Counted from the stretch's first letter, positions 20,924-33,948 are shown. The stretch: 57,799 bases of DNA from Gnetum montanum (GCA_015680685.1 MNCI01005798.1:888406-946204); one strand, 5' to 3'. Translations and numbers: made by a program. Notes: a model not told the origin generated them from the letters alone.

Positions 20924-22849
20924 ATGTCTTCTTCTTCACACAAAAGCATTTCACCACCTAGGATTAACATTAGAGATAATCAGCGACACAACACGTAACC
21001 AAGATCTGCCAGTTCCTCAACAATTCCATGTGGTATATATTCATCACAATGAATATGTACCCAACTTTACCTTTATTCTCCATCAAGATGAAAAACTACA
21101 TTGGAGAGACTTGGAGGGTAACATAGTATTGCCTCCAGACTAAGCAGTCCCTAACATGCTCCTCCGTGCTCTCGCATGAATAAGCATGTCACAGTTATAT
21201 GCAAAGTATGTTGCATGCGATTATGACACAAGGGACTATCAACCCACAGAAGCGTAACATCAAAGGGACTTGTGACAGGAGAGATACTATATATTGTTGA
21301 AGGGAAAAGGACCCATAACGCTCCAACCGTCTTAAACAAAATTGAAGGTGGTGAACCTATTTCAATAGGTTCTCCACAAAACGATGTTCCCCCTCCTAAC
21401 AATGGTGAGGAGGTGGTGTATCAGAACCTTCACTCTATGATTCACAACCCTGGTTTTGATCCCCACGAACACCAAGTGTTCAACAAGGGAACACAAACAC
21501 ATGATAAGGATGGGTAGTCTGATCATAATCACGATTGGGGTCAAGACCACCGAAGAGAAGGTAGGAAACATCATCATGGCAATGGTTCTCCTTCTTCTTC
21601 ACCTTCATCATCACATTCACCCTCTCCTTCTGTATCAAGATGCAGTCATAAGGAATCTAACCATGAGGATAAGGGTAAATAAAGTGAGAAACCTCGATGA
21701 GAGAGTCTAGAATGAGGACGAGGGCATTCTAGAGAATCACGGCATAGAAGAAGGGAGAGTAAGAAACCACATAGACATCACAGATGCTATGAAAGAAATG
21801 ACCACGAAGAACCCCTAATTGTAACTCGAAGCATGTTAGACATCACGGAGGCCATAAGAATACCCACAAGGCACCAAAAAGATAGCAGGATCAAGAGGTT
21901 AGACATGAATAATATCCCACGATTTGAGGGGGGATACAACGCTGATTCTCAAAACCACTTACAAGCATTTCATGATCCATGTGCCTTGTAGAACATTGAG
22001 AATGAGTGGCAAAAATTAAAGTTGTTCCCAAGGACACTGATGAAAGAAGCAGAAAGCTAGTATTGGTCCTTAGAATTGGAATCCATTTGAAGGTGGAGTA
22101 TGATGCTAGAACTGTTTACTGATAAATATCAAATGTACTCCTGGGTGTCCAACCTGTGAAAGCAAATCCAAGGATGGAAGCAAGGAAATCAAAAACCCTT
22201 GGATGTTGCCATGGGCCATTATTATGCACTATTATATCGTTGCCCAGGCCATGGTTATGCATAGTAGGATCAACTACGCCATCTCGTAGATGGGCTTAGT
22301 CATGAAACCAGGAGAGCCCTTGGAACATATGCCTAAGGGAGATTATTAGAGCTTAGGTCTTGTTAGGTTCATAGATTTTTGGAGCAAGTATCTAAGGAAG
22401 AAGGGAAGCTACATAAGAGAGAAAGTGCAGAAGAGTACAACCACGATCCTTCCCTCCAAAAAAGGGAAGTGAGATTCTGTGAGGAGGAGAAAGAGTCACC
22501 ACTCAAGGAGATGGTGAATAGGAAAACCTTGCCACTTCAAAAATTAACAATAGAAGTGTTGGTGAAGGTAGACCAAATGTGGGACTCCTTTGATAGTAGA
22601 TTTAAAACTGTTCTTAAAATCGTAGAGGAGTCTAAGGAGCAAAGTAGTGACTATGATAAAAAGAAAAAGAGGGACTTGGATAATGCACGTAACAAAGGTA
22701 AGGGAAAAATGGCCATCACTGAAGAGGTTGTGGATTCTGATATGGATAATGACAGTGGATGTGAGATATGCAAATACGACCATACTAAGGGATGTTGCCC
22801 AGTAATCTCACACCTACAAGAGTCTGGGGTGTATGCACTCAACCCATGA
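20924..22849 (+). pseudogene. gag region of element B (degenerate)
   Basis: This is the remnant of the capsid/nucleocapsid gene. The start is taken at the ATG at 20924 (MSSSSHKSISPPRIN), 122 bases after the primer site; the equivalent start in element A is at 7190. Stops interrupt the N-terminal and central parts. The last 156 codons (22379-22849) are open and end in a CEICKYDHTKGCC block, a CX2CX3HX4C zinc knuckle. A charged stretch (KKKKRDLDNARNKGKGKMA) precedes the knuckle. A proline-rich segment follows up to 23250 and links gag to the protease in another frame. Confidence 0.85.
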
Positions 22850-23250
22850 CTTAACAAACGGAAAGCACCCTGACACTTACATTATCCCCAAGGTAACCCA
22901 AGGTAGTTCCACCAACCTTTAACATATTACCCAAGTGGAACTCCACCACAACCTATTGAGCAACACTAGTAGTGGCAATACCCACAGTCATGGGGGATGC
23001 CACCACCAAGGCAACAATACCCTTACCAACACCTGGATCCATATGGCTATTATGTGCAGCAGCCAATCTCTCCATGTAACTCTATCACTACCAAGCTTGG
23101 GAGTATTATAGGACTCCTTCTCTTGGGAGAGACAACCCACAGACATACCATCCTCCAAACCCATTCGTGATTCTCACACCAATAGCTCCACTACCACCCG
23201 CTCTAGCAATGCAAGGGGAACTCCCCACTCAACAATAGCAACCCAATGTC

Positions 23251-23952
23251 ATGAGGGTTGTGAATCCTCAACCCGCAATTGGGTCTGAAAACCCTATGCA
23301 GAAAAGATCTTTCTTCAGAACCAACAATCCAACTAAGCCCTCACCATCACAAGTGGTTGATCATCTGAGCACCTCCCTATCAAGTAAGTCTTTGGGGCCT
23401 CCTTCAACCCAAAAATCAAGCTTAATGCACACGGTTATGTTAACACATGCTGTTACTAACTAGATTAAGGTGGGCCACCTTCCCAGGAAATTCTTTGATC
23501 CTGGAAGTCCTCTAATCTATCTCCAAGTCACTGGGAATGAACCTTGTAAAGATCTTTTGGACTCAGGTTTTGGAGTCAACCTAATATCACAAGAGATGTA
23601 TAAAGCTTGGAACCTGCCTCCATTAAGGAAGAGTAACATTTGATTGGAGCTGGCCAACCAGTCCATCACTATCCCCTTGGGACTAGTGGAGGACATCGTT
23701 ACCACTGTATGTGGGTGATCGTATCCAGTTGATTTCCTAGTGATACAAGTAAATAATGGTAAGGGGGACTTCCCAATAATAATGGGAAGAGCATGGAGAA
23801 GTACTATAGATGCACATGTAGGAATCCGTGATCTTTCCCTAGAAATATCCAAGAAAAACACTTTTGGAAAGATTGAGAAGAAGTTCCATGCATCGCATAC
23901 AATGACACAGGGTGCCATTGTGTGTAGAAATCATGGGTTATGCAAAGTTTAG
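23251..23952 (+). pseudogene. Aspartic protease region of element B (degenerate)
   Basis: This is the remnant of the polyprotein-processing protease. The active-site block reads LLDSGFGVNLISQEMYKAW at about 23555-23610, with the catalytic D-S-G. The second block, FPIIMGRAWRSTIDAHVGI, is at about 23770-23830. A stop after the hinge region and another near 23716 break the frame. It is homologous to 4130-4753 of element A, where the first block reads LLDLGSD. Confidence 0.85.
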
Positions 23953-24077
23953 CATTGCCTGCATGCAATCGGTGTGCACAAGACATTAATATACGAAAGT
24001 GCCTATATGCAGTAGCCACATGAAAAGAAGACACCCAGTGGCTGATGGTTGATCAATAGAGCAACTCACTAACATGC

Positions 24078-24347
24078 ATGGAACTCTTTGAGGGAATAAC
24101 TAGTGCTTACATTGAAAGCATAGACATACTGGAGCAAGTTTGTTGCCAACTTCCAAGCTTTAACCTTGAAAACATCAATTGGGGGAAGTTGGATATTCCT
24201 AAGAGATTTAAACAAGATCCCCTAGATTTGAAACCATTGCCCACCGGTTTGGAGTATATGACCCTTAAAAACAGAAAATCGGTGATCATCAACGTAAGAC
24301 TTCTTCCCAAACAAAAAGAAAGAGTACTGAAAGTGATAAAAAACTAG
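24078..24347 (+). pseudogene. Linker between protease and RT of element B
   Basis: Ninety codons are open, with SIDILEQVCCQLPSFNLENI and WGKLDIPKRFKQDPLDLKPL. The same block is present in element A at 3821-4024. Blocks of this kind lie between protease and RT in Athila-type polyproteins. There is no catalytic motif of its own. Confidence 0.7.
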
Positions 24348-24479
24348 TCAAAAGCCTTTGTCTGGTCATACCCCGAGTTAATTGGAATAGATCTTAGGAT
24401 ATGCTAGCATAGGATTTACATGGACCCCTCCATGAAACCTCGAAAACAACCACAAAGGTGATTGAACCCAAAATTGAAG

Positions 24480-25222
24480 TAAATAGTAAAGGAAGAGATA
24501 GAACAACTTCTTAAGGCTGGGTTCATATATCCCATTGCTGATAGTGAATGGGTTAGCCCTTTAGTGATTGTGCCTAAAAAGGGAGGCAAATGGAGGGTGT
24601 GTATAGATTTTAGGCTGCTGAAGATGGCAACATTTAAGGATCACTTCCTGTTGCCATTTGTTGACCAAGTCTTAGACACCATAGCAAGGCATCGCTATTA
24701 TAGTTTTCTGGATGGCTATAGTGGATACAACCAAATATGGATAGCCCCAAAAGATCAAGGCAAGACAACATTCACTAGTCCTTGGGAAAATTTTGCATAT
24801 AAAGAAATGCCATTTGGCTTGTGCAATGCTTCTACCACATTTCAATGCCTAGTTCTAAGCATATTCCAACAACAAATAGGAAACGGAGTGGAAGTATTTA
24901 TGGATGACTTCTTCACTTATGGAACAAGCTTTGATCAAGCCTTGGACCGATTAGAGCAAGTACTAAAAAGATGCGTAGAAACCAACTTAAGGGTTAATTG
25001 GCAGAAAATCCATTTGATCGTCCAAGAAGGAACAATACTTGGGCATAAGATTTCACATTCAGGAATAGAGGTAGACCCAGAAAAAGTTAGGGTCATCCAA
25101 GGAATCACCCAACAACTGAAAACTATCAAAGAAATTTGGTCATTCCTTGGACACACTGGCTACTATAGGAGATTCATTGAGAACTTCTCCAAGATCACCA
25201 AACCATTGGTAAAACTAATGTA
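24480..25222 (+). pseudogene. Reverse transcriptase region of element B
   Basis: The longest surviving piece of pol: 219 codons are open from 24564. It contains the RT blocks VPKKGGKWRVCIDFRLL, YYSFLDGYSGYNQI, MPFGLCNASTTFQ and the catalytic box EVFMDDFFTYG with both aspartates, followed by GYYRRFIENFSKITKPL at the end of the domain. A TAG at 25221-25223 ends the frame just before RNase H. The domain itself looks intact, but its upstream and downstream neighbours are broken. Confidence 0.92.
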
Positions 25223-25715
25223 GAAGGATGTGCCATTCAAATGGACCAGGGAATGTGAACAAGCATTCCAAACTCTGAAACAAAAGCTTGTGGAAACTCC
25301 CATTCCACAAGCCCTTGACTGGTCTAGACCATTCCATATAATGATTGACGCATCCAATAATGCCTTACGAGTGATACTTACATAGTTAGATGACCAAAAA
25401 TGTCCTTACTACATCCACTCTGCAAGTAGGAGTATCGCCAGTGCACAACTTAACTACACAACTACAGAAAAAGAATTAATGGTTGTAGTGTTTGCAATGG
25501 ATAAGTTTAGGCACTATGTGCTAGCTTACAAAGTGTTCATCCATATAGATCATAGTGTAATCAGGTTCCTCTTGAACAAGCCAATGGTTGGCCCTCGTAT
25601 TATATGATGGCTGGTAATCCTATAGGAGTTTGATCTAACGATGATTGATTGAAAGGGAACCGAGAACGTAGTTGCAGATCATTTATCTCAATTGCATAGG
25701 GACAGCAAAGAGGAT
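25223..25715 (+). pseudogene. RNase H region of element B (degenerate)
   Basis: This continues directly from RT in the same frame with stops. Visible are FHIMIDASNNALRVIL (first catalytic aspartate), TTTEKELMVVVFAMDKFRHY (glutamate), FIHIDHSVIRFLLNKP (aspartate) and ENVVADHLSQLHRD (last aspartate). All four acidic residues appear to be kept. At least four stops interrupt the stretch. Confidence 0.88.
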
Positions 25716-25899
25716 GAATATGCCGTATCCAATCATTTTCCTGATGAAGCCCTCTTTGCTAGTGTAGTGAATAACCAACCCATGGAAAAAAATTGGTATA
25801 GAAGCATTCTCACCTATCTCCTTTCCCAAAAAAAACCTCAGGAGATGGACTTTAGGAAGAAACAATAGTTTCTTCATAGAGCCAAGTACTTCATGGAGA

Positions 25900-27095
25900 T
25901 CAATAGAAAACTTTACAAAGTCTGTCCTGATGGCTTGGTTCGATGGTGTGTGCCCAATGTGGACCAACTAAGAGTTCTGCAAGACACTCATGAGGGCCCT
26001 TGTGGGGGTCACTATGCAGGGGGATGAATGGCTATTAAGATCCTGCTTGCAAGATATTACTGGCCAACATTATTTCAGGATGCCCATCAATTTGTCCAAT
26101 CCTGCAAGCACTATCAATGTGATGGAGGAATGAATGCTAGAATGGAGAGTTTGCAACAATGGATTCAACCTTTAGAACCCTTCGAAATTTTGGGAATAGA
26201 CTTTATGGGGCCCATTACGCCAATGTTCAATGAAAAAGCTTACATCATTGTTGCTATGGACTATCTAACAAAATGAGCTAAAGTAGCTACTATTACAGAC
26301 TGTACATTATCTACAACTGCACAATTTGTGCAACAAAAAGTCATAAATAGGTTTTTTGTGCCAAGTGTACTTATCTTAGATAATGGAACACAACTCATGG
26401 GTGAAACCTTTTGAAAATTGATGCAATGCTTAGGGGTTGAACATAAATCGACTACACCTTATCACCCCCAAGCTAATGGCCAAACTGAGGTCACTAACCG
26501 AGAGATTATTAAAATATTAACAAGGACAATTAGCAAATATAGGTGAGATTGGAGCACTAAACTGAATGATGCTCTCTAGGCATACTTCTCCACTTGGAAA
26601 CTCCCTACAGGCTACTCTCCATATGAGTTAGTATACGGAAAATTTCCAAAGCTTCCAATTCAAACCAATCTCCGTACACTATCCATGGCTTGTGACCTCC
26701 ACTTTGACCTTGATCTAGCACAAAAACAAAGGCTAGCAACTCTAAACGTGTTAGATGAGAATCAATTGGTTTCCTTGTCATCAAATGAGTTGCACAAGGC
26801 ACATAACAAACAATGTCATGACTTAAGAATTTGAAAGGTTAAGTACCAACCAGGAGATAAGGTCTTTTAATGGAATCCCACACATGTGCCACAACACACA
26901 AAATTTCAAACATTATGGGAAGGGCCTTACATCATTCATACAACCTTTCCCTCAGGGGCCATGACCATATACAAACTTGAAAGCCCTGATAAGAGATTAT
27001 TGGTCAATGTGTAACAAACCAAACCCTTCCATGAACCCAGAATAGCTGGTGCACATGATACCTTTGAGAGAGGACAATCTCACTCATTATTTTAG
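25900..27095 (+). pseudogene. Integrase region of element B (degenerate)
   Basis: This is the remnant of the enzyme that joins cDNA to the chromosome. The zinc-binding part shows HEGPCGGHYAG and CKHYQCDGG (about 25990-26130). The core has GIDFMGPITP (about 26190-26220), LILDNGTQLM (about 26370-26400) and PHQ-type YHPQANGQTEVTNREI (about 26460-26500), so D, D and E are all present. The C-terminal block is TLWEGPYIIHTTFPSGAMTI (about 26910-26970). Several stops lie between these blocks. The frame ends near 27095 with GQSHSLF, as in element A. Confidence 0.9.
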
Positions 27096-29000
27096 ATCTC
27101 TCCCTCCCAACTTAGTCATGGGAGAGATGGCCACCTATGCTGATCAATCAAGGCCCTCAGTTCCTTTCTAAGTTTTTGTTTTACACATTTTTTTTTACAA
27201 ATTTCTTTAACTTTTCTTGTTTTTTTTGCAACATTGTTCCTATGTTTTATTTTATTTGTATGTGTGTTTACTTATTTTGTTAGGTTCATCACCTAATAAG
27301 TGCTCTTGATGATGGTATGAACTATATTCTATTGTTGCTAATGTTTGGTTTTTACCTTTAAGTTATAATGTTGATACTAAGGTATGGTTCTTTTGATATA
27401 ATAGGCAATGAGTCCACATCATCCATGCATCCATGAATTTCTATGGTCTCTCTTGGCTTGGAACTATACAGTCCCTTTCTTTAAATAATAAGAACTATCA
27501 ATGAATCGGGGACTAGGCATTTCTCAAACTAAGGAAGGACTCAAGGACTAAAAAGGGTGTGACTTCAAGGGAACTTGATGCATTTGTGCTAGCCATTCTC
27601 TTGGGTGCTTGGATGCTTTCTTCTTAATCTTTCCTTACCATTCCGATGCTACTCCATTATTAGGAAGCTGAGCTAATAAAAATAATAATTCTTTGCATGG
27701 TGTGGTTCTTACGTAAAAAAAAAGGTGAAAAGTGGGAATTCAAAGCACACACCTTAGACAAAATAATCATCTGGGCTACAAGCACTGGTTATGAAACTAA
27801 AAAAACATGTTCCCTCTGACTAAGATCCTTTCTCGCTTCCTATTTTCTCCTTTCTCCTTTCGTTGAAATGGTGGTGACTCTTTGATGGAGGCATTCTTGT
27901 TACTCTAAGTGGATAGATTGGCCAAATGTATTAATGTGAAGTCATTGGATGTGGATTGTTTGAGGCTAGATTTGGAATGAGATCTACTAAGTCACATTAA
28001 CCATTAATACACAAGGGGCTATACACCACCTTGTTCTTGAGACTCCATTCCATTCTCTTCTCTCCATTATTCTTTCTCCGTTTTTCACCTCATTGCTGGT
28101 TGTATCATTAGCCCATATTTTTGTTGACACATTTTTTTCTTTTTGGTAAACTCTTGTGGTTAAGACTTTAAATCTTACTTCCAAGTGGCATTTCTAGAGC
28201 CTACGGACTCTTTGAATGTGGGATTTTTAGGGCAATAAGGGCATGAGCTTGCTTTGGGGAGGACCCACTAGTATTCCTATTTGGGGCATCAGTTAATTTC
28301 TTTCCCTTAAAAATTTCTGTAATCAACATCTATTTTGTTCATTACCATCCCTGACATCCATTTTATTAGCATGGAATTTGTTTCCTTTTCTCCATATTTC
28401 TTATTTCTTATCTTTTTACATTCTCTCGCTACCGGAGGTTCGCTCTTAGTCATGGGGGTCTTGGTCCAATTTTTTCAATTTCTCTTAACCCCTACACCTT
28501 GGGTAGTCACTAGTATTATATCTCCAAAATCCGCATTAGCCATATCACAACTCAGCCAATGGACCATACACCGAAGCAAGGTATCAATTGCATTGTGATC
28601 CATTTATCCTTACTAATATAAGATTGTGTTGTGTGTGCAAATGGCAATCATACAACAATGGATTGGATTTTGGGGGAACACTTGGGAATGGATTGGTGCT
28701 AGAGTAGTTATGCAAGGAACAAGATTGATGGCACACTTATGGATGGATAAGGAAAGGCATAATCCTGGTGTTGACAGTAATAGACTTCTTCTGTTCTCTC
28801 TCTCTCTTCTCTCTTAGCTACCAAATTAGGCTGAATGTCAAATGTGTATAGTGTTCACTCCTGTTATCATGAACACTAACTTTGTCATGTATTGTAATGA
28901 TGATCCATTCACATGTCACCCCATTCACCATTAGTATCATTCAAGTCAATAATCCCATACCTTCCCAATATTTTGTAAGGAACTTGAGGACAATTTTTCA
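27096..29000 (+). other. Non-coding 3' spacer of element B
   Basis: This is 1.9 kb between integrase and the 3' LTR. Some Athila-type elements keep an env-like gene in this place, but I see no signal peptide, membrane segment series or long frame here. Short frames at 28335-28598 and 28626-28817 have no recognisable content. The equivalent region in element A is 1-1030; in D/E it is 47190-48430. Confidence 0.7.
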
Positions 29001-29006
29001 TTCAGT

Positions 29007-29016
29007 CATGGGGGTA
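29007..29016 (+). other. Polypurine tract of element B
   Basis: CATGGGGGTA lies immediately before the 3' LTR start TGATGAG. It is short and ends in TA rather than AG. The same ending (GGCGGTA) precedes the LTR of D/E, so this form is a family trait. Confidence 0.65.
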
Positions 29017-29812
29017 TGATGAGCTGCAATATCGCATCTGCCCCTACGATATCGTATATGTGATATCACAATCCACCACAATGTCTATAAATAAGAGGCA
29101 GCTTTCCCTATTTTAGACATCTAGACTTAGACCTTAGCCAAACTATAGCAGTTTTACCATTCTAGAGTTAGAATAATTCCCATGTGCCCGTAGTAGGAGT
29201 CTTAAAGTGAATGGATCTTTATTCGAGAAAATTGTACCTGAGCACACATTTGTGTATGACAATAAAGATGAACTTTTTGATAAACCTTGCAACATGTGGA
29301 CTAAGCTAAATAGGATTTAATTATTGTTAAATGTTTAAATTATTTCCTAGATAATTAATCTCTCTCAACCCTTGACTCTCCTAGTTAAGTGCACTCAGTA
29401 TGACAGCTTTGAGCATGTGTGCAATGCTTGGTAACCTAGTAACGAGTAGCGTTTGGTAATCCCAGTAGTGTTGCACTAGTTCAGGGTGTGTGCAGCAAGT
29501 GGGAATGGATACTGGTGCTAGGAAAATTAGAACTTAGTTAGTGAATAATTAATAAAAGTTAGTCACTTAGTCTCTTTACCTTCCCCTATTAGCATAAGAC
29601 ATTAAAAAGAAAAAAGACATAAAAATCATATACCTCAAGCTTACTTAACCATACAGTTGTTACAATACAAGTAATTTTGGGAAGATAGTGATTGATTAAC
29701 CTTAAGTGTTCCATTAGGGCACGTAAGCACTTAGTCCTTGGAGTTTGATTGGATCGCATGTGAGATGCTCATATTCGTATGGTTGAGTGTATGGGTACCT
29801 CACCACTCATCA
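29017..29812 (+). repeat. 3' LTR of element B (796 bp)
   Basis: Identical in length to the 5' LTR, starting TGATGAG and ending CTCATCA. TATA box TATAAATA at 29086-29093. The first 65 bases differ from the 5' LTR in the order of their GATATCG/CAATATCG blocks; beyond that the copies differ by scattered, mostly transition substitutions. Confidence 0.93.
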
Positions 29813-30720
29813 ACTTGAAAAGGACCAATGTATCTAGGAGCTAATTTCCCATTTCAGCCAAATTGGGTAAGGTCTTTCAAGGGAGAAACATGCAAAAATA
29901 CATGATATCTAACCATAAAATCCAGTGGCCTTCGATGCTAATTAGCATAAACCACTTTCCTATCTTGTATAGCTCTTAATCTATCTTGAATATCTCAAAT
30001 ATGCTCTATAGTCTACCTCACCAAATCTGTGCTCACTTGCTGATGATCTTCTATGGTATCCTAACATAAAGGTGTTCTATTTGGCCTACCATATAAACTA
30101 TCATATGATGCTACCCGAAAACTCTCCTAATAACTATTATTATATGTAAATATGATTCACCCACTTAGTATGATCATCAGTTTGTGGATGATATGCTTAA
30201 CTCATATTTAGCTTTGTACCCATCTCCTTCTGAAATGCCTGCCAAAAATGTGACATGAATCAAGCATCTCTATCACTAATAATTTGTCATGGCACACCAT
30301 GTAATAACATTATCTCTACAAGAAAGAGATGTGTAGGTTCCATTGCACTCATTGATGCTTGTGTTGCAAGGAAATGGGTAGAATTTGTTAACAAATCAAT
30401 AACTACTAATATAGCATCATGGCCACTATGAGCTTGCAGAAGACCAACAATGAAATCCATGTCAATGACATCCCATTTCCATTGAGTAATATTGTGGAAA
30501 TGCAAATATCCCCTAGACCTTTGATGCTCTATCTTCACTTGCTAGTAAATTAAACATCAAGATACACACTCTTCTACATTCCTCCTCATACCAGGCCACC
30601 AATACATTTTTCATAAAATCTGGTACATTTTATGACTACTTGGATGCATTTGGTATTTGGTCATGTGGGCCTCATCCATCAATTGAGTTCATAGATATTT
30701 TAGAACAAATACTCGATCAT
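29813..30720 (-). pseudogene. Integrase region of element C (degenerate)
   Basis: On the minus strand the core begins near 30540 with KIEHQRSRGYLHF, then WKWDVIDMDFIVGLLQAHSG (first catalytic aspartate), GHDAILVVIDLLTNSTHFL and EIMLLHGVP. Downstream, near 29820-29880, lies GKLAPRYIGPF before the break made by element B; the tail is at 19887-19987. The zinc-binding part lies upstream at about 30560-30720 with stops. The WKW-DFIVGLP-type blocks are typical of chromovirus-like plant gypsy elements. Confidence 0.85.
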
Positions 30721-30749
30721 CCCTTTGTAACACTCCATGTCAATCCATA

Positions 30750-31390
30750 GAGAGCGGTCCATCATAGGTGATCTATTGTTGTAATTCTTGATCGATACCA
30801 TGGATCATGTTGTTGTTTCTTTCATATTTACTCATAAAAATTTGATTGGATTGTCAAGCTATTAAACTTACTTTCCACCCTACTCAATGCATCTACTCTT
30901 TATTAGTCTTTCCAAGTCTATATTTAATAGTGAAATCAAAGTCAGCAGAAGCTCCACCCATTCACGTTGTCGTAAGTTCACATGTGGCTAACTCATAAAA
31001 TATTGGAGGCTCTTATGGTTAGTCCAAATAGTACCTTGCTTCCCATAAATATAATCTCACCAAATATAGATAAGTGGTTAGTACAAATAGATCATGCACA
31101 AGATATCTAATTTCGTGTGGCCTTAATTGATGGGATGCATAAGCCACAACCTATTCATCCTTCATTAACACACAACCAAAGCCATCCCCTAAAGAATCAG
31201 TACTAACATTATATGGATGTCCTAGTGTAGGAAATATTAGCACTAGAGCAATCATCAATCTATGCTTCAACTCTTCAAATGTAGCTTGACAAGCTGGGCT
31301 CTATGTAAGGTAGTCTCCTTTCTTAATAATTGAGTCAAAGGAGATGCTAAGTGAGAAATATTTTCCACAAACCTATGGTAATATCTTGCT
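30750..31390 (-). pseudogene. RNase H region of element C (degenerate)
   Basis: Degraded sequence occupies the RNase H position between RT and integrase. In fragments on the minus strand one can follow a DSLGDGFGCVLMKDE-like opening near 31150-31200 and a VDALSRVE-like close near 30880-30900. Stops and frameshifts are dense. The assignment rests mostly on position. Confidence 0.6.
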
Positions 31391-32110
31391 AATCCAAAGA
31401 AGCTTCACACCTCCAGTACTGATTGCTGCATAGGCCAATCATGAGCAACTGCAATCTTTGCAGGATCCATAGAGATACTAGCTCCTGACACCACATGTCC
31501 TAAGAACTGAATCTTTGACTACCAAAATGAACACTTGGATGGATGAGCATATAGTTGGTACTTTCTTAAAGTTTGTAAGATCATCTACAAGTGCTTTGCA
31601 TGCAATTGGTCATCAAGATAATATACTAAGATATCATCTATGAACACAATCACAAACTGATCGAGGAATGGCCACATCACACTATTCATGAGATGCATGA
31701 AAAATGTTGATGCATTTATCAACCCAAATGGAATCACTAAAAACTTATAACTGCCATATTGTATTTTGAATGTTGTCTTTGACACATCCTATTCACGAAC
31801 CCATACTTGATGATACTCAAATTTGAGATCAATCTTTGAGAATACATGAGCTCCTTGAAGTTGATAAAATAAGTCATTAATGTGTGGTAGAGGATATTTA
31901 TTCTTCATAGTCACTTGTTTTAGCTACTTGTAATCTATGCATAGCCGTAAACCCCCATCCTTCCTTTTAACAAAAAGCACTGGTGCATCCCACAATTATA
32001 CACTAGGTTGAATAAGGCCTTTGTCCAACAATTCTTGTAGCTAAATCTTCAGCTTTGCTAACTCTACAAGAGACATCCTATGTGGAGCCTTTGAAATAGG
32101 CTTTGTACTG
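31390..32110 (-). pseudogene. Reverse transcriptase region of element C (degenerate)
   Basis: The clearest part is the 66-codon open stretch 31585-31785: TTFKIQYGSYKFLVIPFGLI, NASTFFMHLMNSVMWPFLDQ, then FVIVFIDDILVY with the catalytic aspartate pair. Upstream, near 31840-31890, is [16 protein letters not shown], the preceding RT block. Stops separate the parts. Confidence 0.9.
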
Positions 32111-32299
32111 GGTTTAAGTTTGATTTCAAACTTAATCTCTTACCTTAGTGGCAAACCTAGTAATTCTAACTAGAACACATTAGAGAATTCTTAAATCATA
32201 GGAATTTGATCTATCTTCACCATATCTATTTTATATATTATAGCCACAAAGCATTCATGCTCTTTTTAAAGCATCCTATGATACATTTGAGAGGAGAAT

Positions 32300-32700
32300 A
32301 AATCTAGATGCATAGTCCTTGGATGAGTTTGTACCTCAATTGGAGCACCATCAACTGATTATAGTCATAGGAGCTTTTGTTGATAGTCCAAACTAGTATT
32401 GAACTACACCAACCAATCCATCTCCAAAATTACATCATATATCACAAGATCCATAACATGTAAATCACTAGCCCACTACACACCTTTCAATTCTATTGGC
32501 ACACCTATACATACATGATTAACTTGAGTTTCATGATCGCTAGCAGAAGATACTATCAACCTAGGAGAAAGAGAATGACGTATAAGAGCTACATGATGTG
32601 CAAAGATAGGATCTACAAAAGAATGACTAGCATTTGGATTAAATAAAATCAATGTATCAAAGCCCAAATTCATACCTCTTGTCTGCATCACTGTGTTTGG
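32300..32700 (-). pseudogene. Aspartic protease region of element C (degenerate)
   Basis: The open stretch 32476-32691 reads LFNPNASHSFVDPIFA where functional relatives have a D-S-G-A-S-H-S-F block. The catalytic aspartate and its neighbours are changed to N-P-N, so the active site is lost. The rest of the domain runs to about 32300 with stops. Confidence 0.78.
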
Positions 32701-33927
32701 CTACACATCCAATGGTTAGTATATTAAGGCATACACCTACCCTTAAGTCCTATGGTCCCCTCCTTTGGGCTGAGTGATCGGTACTCCATTCCACCCTAAA
32801 CTAAAGGTTGCTATGCTCAACCTTTGCCTCCTCCACTACTTCCTACTTACTTTGGGCACTCCTAAGCTTGATGCTCTAGCTACCCACATGAAAAATAATT
32901 CTAGCTATCCCTTTGCATATGACTAGGCTATCCACATATATAACAAACAATAGCTCCATGAACAGTTTCGATAGTAGGACCATGAGTGGATGTTGGGCAC
33001 TCTCCTCCATGCACACAAGCTTTCTTAGAGGATCTAGGCCTCTCTCCATGTGTCAATCCTCTCTTATGCGCTTGCTGCCTCTCTCTATGTGCTGTATCTT
33101 TCTATTGACTCCTCTCTAAATCCATGGCTACTTCTCTAGCCTCATCATAGGACATCAATTTGAGGGGTAATAGGTGATCCTTCAAAGATTGCCTCAAATC
33201 TCAAACAACTCTATTCACTTGTACTTGAGCATCTATTTACATCTGTGATACATAATTACTCAACTTAGAGAAACGAGCATCATACTTTGTCACAAATAAA
33301 CTACCCTAATAAAAATGGTAGAACTTGTCCTCCTTGGCTTGTGCATATTGGGTAGATGCCTAACGGGCTTATAAAGAGGTCAAAAAATCATCCCATGCCA
33401 CCTTTTGGTTAGTCCATTCATTGGCTTACTCTTTAGTCATCCATCAACACCAAGCAGTACCAACCAATTGATAGACTACCAAGTGAGTCTGCTGAATCAA
33501 TGAATAACACATCAAATCAAAAGTATTTTGTAATTCCTCTAACCATTCTATAGCTATAGTGGGATCCTTAGTGCCACCAAATTTAGGAGGTCCCAACTTC
33601 CAAAACTACTCTACTAATTCCCTATTGATAGGCTGTTTGTTTGATTGTTCTAAGCCTCTACTATTACTACCACTTCCCACATACTTGACCATGGGAATGA
33701 GAACATTCCTAGCTACAACATGCTGCTATAGGATCTATAATTGTTGTATAAGATTTGATTACCCATTTGCAGGACCACTACTAGATGTTTGATGAGGCTG
33801 CTCTTGTCTATCATTAGGCTCTTTTGGTCTACGGGCCCCACTAGAATTATGACCATGTCTACTATAGATATTTGTAACCTGAAATGACAAATGAATGAGT
33901 ACTTTGACCTTCATACCACATTGGAGT
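32700..33927 (-). pseudogene. gag region of element C with degraded zinc knuckles
   Basis: This lies between the primer site and protease on the minus strand. Near 32850-32950 there are two remnants of CCHC knuckles: CYICG..SHMQRDS, where the last cysteine is serine, and SCG.LEHQA.EC, where the first cysteine is phenylalanine. The capsid part (33000-33900) is broken into short frames, with no intact domain. Confidence 0.7.
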
Positions 33928-33945
33928 AAACTAGCTTCGAAACCA
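33928..33945 (-). other. Primer-binding site of element C (tRNA-iMet type, degenerate)
   Basis: On the minus strand TGGTTTCGAAGCTAGTTT lies three bases after the LTR. It resembles the common plant gypsy site TGGTATCAGAGC, complementary to the initiator methionine tRNA, with three substitutions in the first 12 bases. Confidence 0.55.
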
Positions 33946-33948
33946 CAA

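Larger units (their letters stand above)
19988..29812 (+). mobile_element. Athila-like Ty3/gypsy LTR retrotransposon B (full length, 9825 bp)
   Basis: A complete plus-strand element: 796-bp LTRs at both ends, primer site, gag, protease, RT, RNase H, integrase, a 1.9-kb non-coding 3' spacer, polypurine tract and 3' LTR. It is inserted in the integrase region of element C with a 5-bp target duplication. It is the same family as element A, and domain-by-domain matches run through the entire internal region. Gag, protease and RT-integrase lie in three different frames, and many stops are present, so the copy is not functional. Confidence 0.93.

Noticed and set aside
28335-28817. Possible env-like ORFs in the 3' spacer of element B
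   Set aside because: Frames are short, have no signal peptide plus transmembrane pattern, and are not conserved in the matching spacer of element A.
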